From DAIDJD01 sp035485275 (lineage in GTDB: Bacteria; Oederibacteriota; JAJYGY01; DAIDJD01), in NCBI GenBank assembly GCA_035485275.1, contig DATHOE010000034.1:62001-126000 (forward strand): 64,000 bases of DNA, given 5' to 3'. The translations under genes and the position numbers were made by a program. Position 1 is the stretch's first letter, and the number at the start of each line of letters is the position of its first letter. Positions 16,637-24,830 of the stretch are shown in pieces. The notes beneath the pieces are model-generated. The model searched no databases. It saw only the letters and a list, made by a program, of their open reading frames with translations, and was not told the DNA's origin.

Positions 16637-17674
16637 ATGCCCTGGCGGACGGCGCTGCTCGCGTTCCTGCTGTTCCCGGCCGGGGCCTGCTTGAAGGCGG
16701 ACGCCCCGGCGCTCCCGCTCCTGTCCGCTTTGGCCGGGCACAACAGGCAGACGGAGGCCGCGGCGGCGCAGCCCGTGGCGCTTTCGGGCACCGTGACCCT
16801 GCGCCCGCGGCTCCTGGCCCACGGCCCCAACGTCACCCTGGGCGACCTGGTCGAGCAAAGCCTGCCCCCGGACGTCGCGGCGGTGGCGGTGAAGCCGGCG
16901 GAAGGCCCGGGGGTGGCGATAGACCTGGATCCGGCCCTGGTGGCCTTGAAGCTCAGGCGCGCCCCCGGCGGACCCTACAGCTTGAAGAGCGGCTACGGGC
17001 GCCTGAGGGTGGAAGTGCCCGCCCAAACGGTGTCAGGCAAGATCCTGCTTGATTTCGCCCGTGGCTACCTGGACGCGCAGCTCAGCGGCACCGCCGGTGC
17101 GGCCATCCAGCCGCAGGGCAAGGTCTTCGGCCTGACGCTCTACGACGCCCAGCTTCGTTTCCGGGTCAGGCCCCCCGAGAACCATCCCCTGCGCGGCTAC
17201 GTCGAGCTGCGGGTGGATGTCCTGCAAAGCTCGGCCAACGGCGAGGACAAGGTCGTGGCCACCGTGCCGGTCAGCTTCCTGGTGCGCCGGCAGGAGCCGC
17301 GCATGGTCACGACCCAGGCGGTCAACCGCGGCGACGCGCTGGGCTCGGACAACGTGGCGGTCCAGGTCATGGACACGACCTTCGCCGCGGACGGCTTCTC
17401 CGACCTGCAGTCGATCCAGGACAAGGTCGCCAAGACCTACATCCCCGCCGGCACCCCGGTGGACGTGGACATGGTCGACCTGCCGCTGGCCATCCACGCG
17501 GGCGACACGGTGAAGCTGCTGGTGCGCAGCGGCGCGATCGAGATCGACGCCTCCGCCAGGGCGGTGCGGGACGCGCGCGTGGGCGATTCGCTGCCCCTGC
17601 AGATCACGGACACGGGCAAGATGGTGCAGGCCCGCTGCGTGGACATGGATGTGGCCGTTCAGAACGCGTGGTGA
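16637..17674 (+). CDS. flgA: Flagellar P-ring assembly chaperone FlgA
   Basis: A 345-residue periplasmic chaperone for FlgI. It has an N-terminal signal peptide, then a C-terminal SAF/ChapFlgA domain (residues ~215-340) with VTTQAVNRGDALG, YIPAGTPVDVDMVDLPLAIHAGDTV and DARVGDSLPLQ. It is longer than E. coli FlgA (~220), the extra ~100 residues lying between signal and SAF domain. ATG 16637 follows AAGG by four bases; TTG 16634 is an alternative. It is placed between flgG and flgH, as in many deltaproteobacterial and other diderm operons. Confidence 0.88.
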   Translation: MPWRTALLAFLLFPAGACLKADAPALPLLSALAGHNRQTEAAAAQPVALSGTVTLRPRLLAHGPNVTLGDLVEQSLPPDVAAVAVKPAEGPGVAIDLDPALVALKLRRAPGGPYSLKSGYGRLRVEVPAQTVSGKILLDFARGYLDAQLSGTAGAAIQPQGKVFGLTLYDAQLRFRVRPPENHPLRGYVELRVDVLQSSANGEDKVVATVPVSFLVRRQEPRMVTTQAVNRGDALGSDNVAVQVMDTTFAADGFSDLQSIQDKVAKTYIPAGTPVDVDMVDLPLAIHAGDTVKLLVRSGAIEIDASARAVRDARVGDSLPLQITDTGKMVQARCVDMDVAVQNAW

Positions 17675-17714
17675 CGCGGACGGCCTGGGGAATCGCAAGC
17701 CAAGAGGGAGCGCT

Positions 17715-18335
17715 ATGAAGCGGATTCAGTTGGTCTCTGCAGTCGTCCTGTCGGCCCTGGCGGCCTTCGCCGCCCCCGCGGGCGCGGATTCGCTGTGGCC
17801 CGGGGGCAGCTCCGATTTCGGGAACGTCTCCAACGGCATCTCCGACAACCGGGCCCTCAAGGTGGGGGACATCGTCACCATCCGCATCAACGAGTCGGCC
17901 ACGGCCACCCAGAGCAGCCAGATGAGCACGAACAAGCAGGCCTCGGTCGCGGGCGGCGCGGGCCAGGGCAACTTCGCTCCCAACCAGGGCATGCCCATCA
18001 CGAGCTTCGGCGTGGGCGGCGAGGAGAGCTTCGACGGCGGCGGCACCAACGCCAATTCCGGGGCCCTGGTCACGACCCTGAGCGCGCGCATCATCTCGGT
18101 GCTCGACAGCGGCAACCTGGTCATCCAGGGCCAGCGCAGCGTCAAGATCAACAGCGAGAAGCAGAACATCTTCATCAAAGGCGTGATCCGGCCCAAGGAC
18201 GTGGACCGCAACAACACGGTGCTGTCCTCGGTGATCTCCGACGAGGAGATCAGCTACTCCGGGCGCGGCCCGCTCAGTGAAAAGTCCCATCCGGGCTTCT
18301 TCAGCCGCTTTATGGATTGGCTCGGCATCTTCTAG
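17715..18335 (+). CDS. flgH: Flagellar L-ring protein FlgH (no lipobox)
   Basis: A 206-residue L-ring subunit forming the outer-membrane bushing around the rod. Conserved FlgH features are LKVGDIVTIRINESATATQSS near residue 48, LSARIISVLDSGNLVIQGQR, and VRPKDVDRNNTV-type IRPKDVDRNNTVLSSVISDEEISYSG near the end. The N-terminus is an ordinary signal peptide with a likely AGA/DS cleavage. The protein contains no cysteine at all, so it cannot be a lipoprotein as E. coli FlgH is. ATG 17715 follows GAGGGAG. Confidence 0.93.
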   Translation: MKRIQLVSAVVLSALAAFAAPAGADSLWPGGSSDFGNVSNGISDNRALKVGDIVTIRINESATATQSSQMSTNKQASVAGGAGQGNFAPNQGMPITSFGVGGEESFDGGGTNANSGALVTTLSARIISVLDSGNLVIQGQRSVKINSEKQNIFIKGVIRPKDVDRNNTVLSSVISDEEISYSGRGPLSEKSHPGFFSRFMDWLGIF

Positions 18336-18364
18336 CCTTTGAAACCACTTTCATGAAGGTTTCC

Positions 18365-19489
18365 ATGAAAAGAGCAGTTTCCGCCCTCGCCGCAGCGCTG
18401 GCCTTGTCGGCCTCTTTGGGGGCGGGCATCGTGTCGGTGCGCAACATCGCCCGTCCGATGGGCGAACGGGAGAACCAATTGACAGGCCTGGGGCTCGTGG
18501 TCGGCCTCAACGGGACCGGCGACACCCAGCTGACCGTGTTCACCCAGCAGGCCCTGCTGAACCTGCTCAGCGCCTACGGCCTGACCACCGAGCCGAACCT
18601 GCAGACCCGCAACGTGGCCCTCGTCATGGTCACCGCGAACCTGAAGCCCTACATGAAGAACGGAGACCAGCTCGACGTGCTGGTCTCCAGCGTCGGCGAC
18701 TGCACCAGCCTGGCCGGCGGGACATTGATGCAGGTGCCTCTCAAGGGCGCGGACGGCAAGGTCTACGCCGTGGCCCAGGGCGCGGTGTCGATCGGCGAGC
18801 AGATGGGCGGGCGCATCGGCGGGCTCATCTCCTCGGCGGGCTACCGCACGGCGGGCCGGGTGCCGGACGGAGCCATCATCGAAAACGAGGTCCCCGCGAC
18901 CGTGGTGAGCGAGGACAACCGCATCGAGTACATCCTCAAGGTCCCCGACCTCAGCTCGGCCGCGCGCATGGCCATGGCCATCAACCAGACCTTCGACAAG
19001 CTGAAGCCCGAATACGGGGACATCGCCGCGGCCAAGGACGCGGCCACGGTCGACGTCGACATCCCGCCCGACTTCCGCGACTATCCCGTGGAGTTCATGG
19101 CCGCGGTGGAGCAGGTGCAGTTCAACATCGAGGAGCACGCCGACAAGGTGGTGGTCGACGAGCGCACGGGCACCGTGGTCATCGGCTTCAAGGTGGCCAT
19201 CGACACCTGCGCCATCGCCCACGGCAACCTGAACGTGAACGTCAAGGTGACGGACCAGGTGGCCCAGCCGCCCTACTTCCAGCCGGGCTCCTCCGCCCTC
19301 TATTTCGACAACCGCAACATCCACGTCAACGGCGGCGGCGGGAACCTGGTGGCCATCCCGGAGACGGCCACGGTGCAGGACCTGGTCGCCGCGCTCAACG
19401 CCATCGGCGCCACCCCGCGCGACCTGATCTCCATCCTGCAGGCCATCAAGGAGGCGGGCGCCCTCCACGGCGACCTGGAGATCCTATGA
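18365..19489 (+). CDS. flgI: Flagellar P-ring protein FlgI
   Basis: A 374-residue periplasmic P-ring subunit. The hallmark NQLTGLGLVVGLNGTGD is near residue 38. VALVMVTANLKPYMKNGDQLDV and GRIPDGA-like GRVPDGAIIENEVPA follow, and the C-terminal region carries VQDLVAALNAIGATPRDLI. Start choice lies between ATG 18353 and ATG 18365; AAGG precedes the latter by five bases and the signal peptide begins KRAVSALAAALALS. It overlaps flgJ by four bases (ATGA), so they are coupled. Confidence 0.95.
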   Translation: MKRAVSALAAALALSASLGAGIVSVRNIARPMGERENQLTGLGLVVGLNGTGDTQLTVFTQQALLNLLSAYGLTTEPNLQTRNVALVMVTANLKPYMKNGDQLDVLVSSVGDCTSLAGGTLMQVPLKGADGKVYAVAQGAVSIGEQMGGRIGGLISSAGYRTAGRVPDGAIIENEVPATVVSEDNRIEYILKVPDLSSAARMAMAINQTFDKLKPEYGDIAAAKDAATVDVDIPPDFRDYPVEFMAAVEQVQFNIEEHADKVVVDERTGTVVIGFKVAIDTCAIAHGNLNVNVKVTDQVAQPPYFQPGSSALYFDNRNIHVNGGGGNLVAIPETATVQDLVAALNAIGATPRDLISILQAIKEAGALHGDLEIL

Positions 19490-19914
19490 CCCGGCCGGTC
19501 TCGCCCCTCGTCTCGTCGGACTTCCAGGCGCCGGACCTCAGCGCCGAGTGGAGCACGCGCATGGAGACGGCGCAGGCCGCGTCCGAGGCCCGCGCCGTGG
19601 GCATGGACGCGGAGGCGGCGAAGGCCACCAAGGGTGTGGACCCCAAGCAGCTCGACCAGTTGCGCAAGGTCAGCCAGGATTTCGAAAGCGTATTTTTGTC
19701 CTACATGATGAAAGTCGGGCGGGACACGACCTCCAAGGGCGGTTTTTGGGGCCACAGCCAGGGCGAGGAAATCTTCACTTCGATGCGCGACGACGAATTG
19801 GCCAAGCACATGGCCAAGGCCGGCGGCATCGGGCTGGCCAAATTGCTGGTGGAACAGCTGACCCGGACCCTGCAGGAGCAGGCCAACAACGCCAAGGCCG
19901 CCTCGGAAGGCTGA
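19486..19914 (+). CDS. flgJ: Rod-binding protein, FlgJ N-terminal domain only
   Basis: A 142-residue single-domain FlgJ. The rod-cap domain is visible from residue ~50: LDQLRKVSQDFESVFLSYMM, then EIFTSMRDDELAKHMAKAGG and GLAKLLVEQL. The C-terminal peptidoglycan hydrolase domain of enterobacterial FlgJ is absent, as in many non-enteric bacteria, so a separate muramidase must open the wall. It overlaps flgI by four bases and is the last gene before the sigma-28-like promoter. Confidence 0.9.
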   Translation: MTRPVSPLVSSDFQAPDLSAEWSTRMETAQAASEARAVGMDAEAAKATKGVDPKQLDQLRKVSQDFESVFLSYMMKVGRDTTSKGGFWGHSQGEEIFTSMRDDELAKHMAKAGGIGLAKLLVEQLTRTLQEQANNAKAASEG

Positions 19915-19963
19915 TTTCCGCGATTTCCCTTGGGATGACGGCGTTTTATGGCGTATTCCGGGC

Positions 19964-19990
19964 TAAAGTTCGGGGCGTTTCGGACGATGC
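19964..19990 (+). promoter_or_regulatory. Sigma-28 (FliA)-type flagellar promoter
   Basis: TAAAGTTC, an 11-base spacer, then GACGATGC, compared with the consensus TAAAGTTT-N11-GCCGATAA: seven of eight and five of eight matches at the right spacing. It lies directly upstream of flgM, a classical late flagellar gene, with a predicted leader of about 30 bases. Confidence 0.6.
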
Positions 19991-20026
19991 TAAGGGGTGC
20001 AAGCCTTTCCCCTTACGGAGGAGATC

Positions 20027-20584
20027 ATGGTGCAAGGTTCTAACGATCTTGTCCCGCCCCTGAATCCGCCCAATCCCCCGGCGAACGCGGAAGCCACCCG
20101 CCGCCACAGGGTCACTACGCCTTTCCAGCCCGCTGAGCCCAGCCCCTTCCAGCAGGCCGCGGACAGCGTCCAATTGAGCCCCGATGCCGTGCAGGCCGCG
20201 GCGAACGCCAGGGCCGGCGGCGTACAGCCACCTGCGCAGCAGCGGGACATTGCCCAGCAGGCGATCAGCCAGCAGGCCCCCGCCCAGGAGCCCCCGTCCC
20301 AGGCCCAGCAGCCTTTGGCCCCGGTGCCGGGATTGGGGACGCCTCCGACGCCCTTCGCGGCCCCCACGGCCGCGGCTCCGGCCTCGGTGTTCACGGAAAA
20401 AGCCCTTCCGGTCCAGGCCCTGGCTTCGGCCTCCGCCGCGACCCCGGCCAAAACCGTGTTGCAGACGGAGCCTGAAGTCCGCCCAGGGCGCGTGCAGGCG
20501 GCGCTGCAGACCTTGTCCGCCACGACCAAAAACAGCGGGGCTGTGAACGCCCAGCTGGCTGAAAAACTTCTGACCGAATTCTGA
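20027..20584 (+). CDS. flgM: Anti-sigma-28 factor FlgM with an extended Pro/Ala/Gln linker
   Basis: A 185-residue protein about twice the usual FlgM length (~95-100). The N-terminal VQLSPDAVQAA near residue 51 resembles the family VxLS motif. The C-terminal ~38 residues match the sigma-28-binding helices, VRPGRVQAALQTL and AQLAEKLLTEF. Between them lies a low-complexity Pro/Ala/Gln segment (~60-145). FlgM holds sigma-28 inactive until exported through the completed hook. ATG 20027 is chosen because GGAGGAG ends five bases upstream; an earlier alternative start at 19997 lacks a ribosome site. It is followed by flgN-like and flgK genes, the standard flgM-flgN-flgK order. Confidence 0.78.
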   Translation: MVQGSNDLVPPLNPPNPPANAEATRRHRVTTPFQPAEPSPFQQAADSVQLSPDAVQAAANARAGGVQPPAQQRDIAQQAISQQAPAQEPPSQAQQPLAPVPGLGTPPTPFAAPTAAAPASVFTEKALPVQALASASAATPAKTVLQTEPEVRPGRVQAALQTLSATTKNSGAVNAQLAEKLLTEF

Positions 20585-20591
20585 GGGGTCT

Positions 20592-20909
20592 GTGACGGCT
20601 TATCAGGAACTCTTGGACGCCCTGCATCAGGCCGCCACGGCTGTCGAGGGCACGGGAGATCCGGCCGGCAAGGACCGCTACGAGGCGCAGCAGGCCGCCC
20701 TGGCCCGTTTGCAGTCCGTCCTCGACGCAGGCTTGGGGGATCTAAACCCCGTCCAAGCCGCAAGCGCCGCGGACGAAGTGCGCGCCTTGCTCCTGTCCAA
20801 CGGCCTCAACCTGAAGTGGTCGCGCCTGCGTGCCCGTCTGGCCCGCATCGGCGCGCCCCGAGCGGAGCCCACGGCCCCGCGCGTAGCCCGACTGGATCTC
20901 GTATCCTAA
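20592..20909 (+). CDS. flgN: FlgN-like flagellar chaperone
   Basis: A 105-residue, mostly helical protein (LLDALHQAATAVEG, YEAQQAALARLQSVL, ALLLSNGLNLKWSRLRARLARIG). FlgN proteins are poorly conserved, so the call rests mainly on size, helical make-up and position between flgM and flgK. FlgN would chaperone the hook-filament junction protein FlgK to the export apparatus. The start is GTG 20592, eight bases after the flgM stop, preceded by GAGGGG. Confidence 0.6.
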   Translation: MTAYQELLDALHQAATAVEGTGDPAGKDRYEAQQAALARLQSVLDAGLGDLNPVQAASAADEVRALLLSNGLNLKWSRLRARLARIGAPRAEPTAPRVARLDLVS

Positions 20910-20921
20910 ACGAGGCGAATC

Positions 20922-23111
20922 ATGTCCCTGAACGCTGACATCACGACCCTGAACTCCGCGCTGCAGGCCTTCACCTACGGCCAGAGCATCGTCGCGGAAA
21001 ACATCGCCAACGTCGCCACGCCCGGCTACAGCGCCGAAACCCTGAACCTGGCCTCGCTGAACGATTTCGCCGGGGTCTCCGTGGCCGGCGTCGGGAGCAC
21101 GCGCAACAGTTTCCTCTTCAACCAGATCTACGGCCAGCTGGCGCAGCAGGCTTTCACCTCGGTGCAGTTGAATCCGCTGACCCAGCTCGCGGACATTTTG
21201 CCGGCCACCAACGGCTTGAGCGCCTCGATCCAGGCCCTGGCCGCGGCCTGGACCGCCCTCGCCGCCAATCCGACCTCCGTGGTCGACCAAACCAACGTCT
21301 TGAACGCCATGCAGAACATGGCGAGCCTCTTCAACACCGACTCCAACCAGCTGTTCAACCTCCAGCAGAACCTGGACACGCAGACCCTGCAGGCCATCAG
21401 CCAGGTGAACAGCCTGGAGGACCAGATCCTCAGCCTGAACAAGCAGATCGTGGACGCGGGCGGCCAGCAGAGCGCGCAGACCTCGACGCTGATCGACCAA
21501 AGGGAAGTGGACGCCCAGTCCCTGGTGGCCCTGACCGGGGCGACGGTCAACTACAACACCAACGGCGCCATGGTCGTCACCTTCAACGGCGGGACCCTGG
21601 TGGACGGGGTCCAGAGCTACCACCTGGGGGCGCTCCCTTCGGCGACCACGCCGGGCCTGACCGACATCGGCTACGTGTCCGTGCCGGGATCGAGCTCCAT
21701 GGCGGACGTGACCGCGGACATCACCAGCGGCACCATCGGCGGCCTTTACGCGGCGCAGTTGACCGTGCACCAGTCCCTCCTGACGGTCAACCAGATGGCC
21801 TCGGGCGTCATCCAGTACACCAACGAGGTCAACGAATCCTCGGCGGCGCCCGACGGCAGCTACAACGCCCTTTTATACGGGACCGAAGCCTCGGACATCA
21901 GCGTCAACCCGGCCCTGGAGAACAACCCGAACTACATCCTCTCCGGGAACGACCCGCTCAACCCCGGCAACCTCGCGGCCGTCCAGGGCGCCATGACCAC
22001 GGTCAACATGTACAGCGAGATCGAGACCTTCAATCCCACCCCCGGTACGGGCGGCATGGAGTTGAACCAGGGAACGCCCATCGACCCCACGGCGACCATG
22101 CTCAGCCAGTCCGCCTTTTTCGCCAATCCCGCTCCGACCGCGAACGGCGAAATGAAGATCGTCGCCGGCAACAACACGGCCGATGTCATCTGGACTTCGA
22201 ACATGACCTTGAACGACATCGTCGCCCAGATCAATTCCAAGGGCGGCGGCGCCATTTTCGCCACGCTGCAGACCGTTCCCAACGGCGCGACCGCGGGGGG
22301 GCAGCCGCTCAACGTGGGCCAGTTCATCCACATCTATTCGAACGCGCCGACCAGCGTCTATGACGTGAGCGGGAACCTGGCCAGCGTGCTGCAGCTGGGA
22401 TCCGTGCTGGTCAGCTCGGCCCCGCTCAACGCGGTGCCCACGGACGGCATCAACCAGGTCAACCCGAACTTCGCCCTGAACTATGTGGCCCCGAACCCCA
22501 ATGTCGTGGACAACCCGATGTCGCTGTACACCCAGCCGGTCACGCCCCCGGGCGGCGGCACGGTGACGGTGAACAACGACCCCGCCACGGTCTTCACCTG
22601 GAACGCCACGGATTCGGTCAACGACCTGCTGAACCTGATCCAGGGCGCCGCGCCGGCGAACAGCACCCTCTTTGCCGGATTCAACCAGCCGCCCCTGGCG
22701 CCCGCCCAGGAAGTGGCCATATTCAGCGTGCTCAACGGCCCCTCGAGCATAGGCAACCAGCTGCAGAGCGTCAGCATCAACGACCTGACCGGCAACCTCA
22801 CCCAGGTCCTGAACCTCGACACGGACACCAACGCCACCCAGCTGTTTTCCCAGATGACCACCAACCTGGCCAACACCACCGCCGCCTTGAAGGCCGAGAA
22901 CACCCAGGCCAACAGCCTGGTCAGCGCCACCCAGGCCCTGCAGACCGCCCAGTCCGGGGTGGACGAAAACGCCCAGCTGGCCGAGGCCGCGATCTACGAA
23001 AACGCCTACGACGCGGCGGTGCGCATGCAGTACGTGCTCGAGAACATGCTCAATTTCCTCATCACCCAGGTCGGCACCTCCAACAACAACAGCGGTCCGA
23101 TCGGATCCTGA
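20922..23111 (+). CDS. flgK: Flagellar hook-associated protein FlgK (HAP1)
   Basis: A 729-residue hook-filament junction protein. The N-terminal rod/hook motif AENIANVATPGYSAET and the HAP1-specific QANALxQQF-like region are recognisable (the latter as NPTSVVDQTNVLNAM). The long variable middle part (~280-600) is rich in Asn, Thr and Pro. The C-terminus YENAYDAAVRMQYVLENMLNFL is the paired coiled coil. It is longer than E. coli FlgK (547). No flgL follows, so the second junction protein is encoded elsewhere. ATG 20922 has AGGCGA upstream. Confidence 0.9.
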   Translation: MSLNADITTLNSALQAFTYGQSIVAENIANVATPGYSAETLNLASLNDFAGVSVAGVGSTRNSFLFNQIYGQLAQQAFTSVQLNPLTQLADILPATNGLSASIQALAAAWTALAANPTSVVDQTNVLNAMQNMASLFNTDSNQLFNLQQNLDTQTLQAISQVNSLEDQILSLNKQIVDAGGQQSAQTSTLIDQREVDAQSLVALTGATVNYNTNGAMVVTFNGGTLVDGVQSYHLGALPSATTPGLTDIGYVSVPGSSSMADVTADITSGTIGGLYAAQLTVHQSLLTVNQMASGVIQYTNEVNESSAAPDGSYNALLYGTEASDISVNPALENNPNYILSGNDPLNPGNLAAVQGAMTTVNMYSEIETFNPTPGTGGMELNQGTPIDPTATMLSQSAFFANPAPTANGEMKIVAGNNTADVIWTSNMTLNDIVAQINSKGGGAIFATLQTVPNGATAGGQPLNVGQFIHIYSNAPTSVYDVSGNLASVLQLGSVLVSSAPLNAVPTDGINQVNPNFALNYVAPNPNVVDNPMSLYTQPVTPPGGGTVTVNNDPATVFTWNATDSVNDLLNLIQGAAPANSTLFAGFNQPPLAPAQEVAIFSVLNGPSSIGNQLQSVSINDLTGNLTQVLNLDTDTNATQLFSQMTTNLANTTAALKAENTQANSLVSATQALQTAQSGVDENAQLAEAAIYENAYDAAVRMQYVLENMLNFLITQVGTSNNNSGPIGS

Positions 23112-23164
23112 GGGCGGGCTGGGGAATAGATTCAGGGTTCATGGTCCATAAGGGGGGGTATTCC

Positions 23165-24829
23165 ATGCTTCGACGTCTTGCGCTGGCGGTCGCCTTGTCT
23201 GCGGCGGCCGCAGGGTCGGCCTATGCCGCTGTCTGCCTCCCCATAGGCGCGGGCCCGGTCCTCAACGGGTTCGAGACCACGGGCACCACCTGCACGAGCG
23301 ATTTCAGCCAATGGACCGTCACCAGCGTGCCCGCCGGGGCGACCTGGGGCGTCTCCTCAGGCTCCTTGAGCCCGGTCCAGGGGGAGAGCTACGGCTGGGC
23401 CGCCAAGGACGGCACCCAGATATCCATCGCCTTGACGGCCGCGGCCTGCCCGGTCCTGGCCGCCAACGCCGATTGGGCCACGCCGCAGTATGATTACCTC
23501 TTCGCGACCTACGCCTCCACCACGGTCAGCGCGAACGAGTTCCATTTTGAGTTCCAATTGTTCAACACCGCCACCGCCACGGCGACCGGGTTCCAGACCT
23601 CGGCGGTCCTGTCGGGAAGCGCCACTCCGCCCTGGACCTACCTGATCACCTCCCTGGATTACGCCCAAAACATCAACTACAGCCTCAGCGACATCACCCA
23701 GATCCGCATGGTGGATTTCGGCCCCGCCTTCAACGAGAACCTGGGCATCGGCTATGACGACCTGCAGATAGACACGGCCGCCGGGGTCTCGGACAGCCCC
23801 AATACCGCGGTGCCGTCGGGCGCCGTGACCATCACCAACGGCAGCTGCGGCGGCGCGATCTCCCTGAAATGGAACACTCAGTCCCAGACCGGCACGGATC
23901 CCATCAACGGCTACCACATCTACCGTTCCCCCAGCGGCCTTTCCGGGACCTGGACGAGCGTGGGCTACATACTGGCCAGCGCGGGTTCGCCCTACACCTA
24001 CAGTGAAACGCCCCCCGGGCCCGCGGCCGACTGGTACTACGAGGTCCTGCCCTATTCCTCCGCCACCACCAACTTCGGCGGCGGCGGGCTGAACGGCGTG
24101 TACACGGGCTGCAACGTGGTCAGCCTGGACGAGCCCTGGACCACGGCCGACGGCGGCGTGAACGAGGCCCTGCTGACCCAGGGCAACGCGATCCTGGTCA
24201 GCGACCTGGCCGCCTGCTCCCCCACGGACACCCCCTCGAGCACGCCCACCCCGTCCCTGACCGCGACCCAGACCTTGACGCTGACCGCGACGCCCACCTC
24301 CTCCGCGACCCCCACCTCCACGCCCAGCTACACGGCGACCGTGACCTTCACGCACAGCCCCACGCCCACGGACTCGCCCACCTATACCACTCCCACCTAC
24401 ACGCCGACCTCCACCGCGACCTTCACGGCCGTGAACACGCCGGTGAACACGCCCACCCTGGCGAACACGGCCACCTTGGCGAACACCCCCGTGGACACCA
24501 ACACTCCGGTGAACACCAACACGCCCGGGCCCACCAACACCCCGGTGAACACGCCCACGCCGGTGGCAACGGTGCCCTATGTCCAGCTCTACCCCAACCC
24601 CTTCTATCCGGACCGCGGACAGGTCTCCCACCTGGGCCCCGTGCCGGCCGGGGAGACCTGGTCCGTGTTCGACATCATCGGCAAGTTCGTGTACAAGGCG
24701 ACCACCACGGGCAACCCGGCCCTGGACGTCTGGTACGGATACAACGCCGACGGCATGGAGTGCGCCACGGGCATCTACTTCATGGTCCTGAACGGCAAGA
24801 TCTATCGCATCGGCCTGGTGAGGAACTGA
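23165..24829 (+). CDS. Secreted surface protein with FN3 domain, Thr-Pro linker and LYPNPF-type C-terminal domain
   Basis: A 554-residue exported protein. Signal peptide residues 1-21 (cleavage after SAYA), then a Cys-containing beta-sandwich-like region (~22-215) and an FN3-like domain (~235-310). A Thr/Pro/Ser low-complexity linker (~352-467) leads to a C-terminal domain beginning VQLYPNPFYPDRG and ending YGYNADGMECATGIYFMVL. That last domain belongs to the FlgD Ig-like/type 9 sorting-domain superfamily. ATG 23165 follows a strong GGGGGGG site. It lies 53 bases after flgK and is followed at once by a PorV-like gene, with no promoter visible, so it is probably co-transcribed with flgM-flgN-flgK. 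The function is unknown; adhesin or surface anchoring is likely. Confidence 0.7.
   Translation: MLRRLALAVALSAAAAGSAYAAVCLPIGAGPVLNGFETTGTTCTSDFSQWTVTSVPAGATWGVSSGSLSPVQGESYGWAAKDGTQISIALTAAACPVLAANADWATPQYDYLFATYASTTVSANEFHFEFQLFNTATATATGFQTSAVLSGSATPPWTYLITSLDYAQNINYSLSDITQIRMVDFGPAFNENLGIGYDDLQIDTAAGVSDSPNTAVPSGAVTITNGSCGGAISLKWNTQSQTGTDPINGYHIYRSPSGLSGTWTSVGYILASAGSPYTYSETPPGPAADWYYEVLPYSSATTNFGGGGLNGVYTGCNVVSLDEPWTTADGGVNEALLTQGNAILVSDLAACSPTDTPSSTPTPSLTATQTLTLTATPTSSATPTSTPSYTATVTFTHSPTPTDSPTYTTPTYTPTSTATFTAVNTPVNTPTLANTATLANTPVDTNTPVNTNTPGPTNTPVNTPTPVATVPYVQLYPNPFYPDRGQVSHLGPVPAGETWSVFDIIGKFVYKATTTGNPALDVWYGYNADGMECATGIYFMVLNGKIYRIGLVRN
24218..24566 (+). repeat. Low-complexity Thr-Pro coding repeat
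   Basis: A CAC/ACC/CCC-rich stretch encoding irregular TPTNTPVNTPT-type units. It is an extended linker between two folded domains and is likely to be O-glycosylated or variable in length between strains. Confidence 0.8.
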
Positions 24830-24830
24830 C

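Noticed and set aside
24218..24566. CRISPR-like or satellite repeat
   Set aside because: The units are irregular, in frame and encode Thr-Pro linkers inside a secreted protein.
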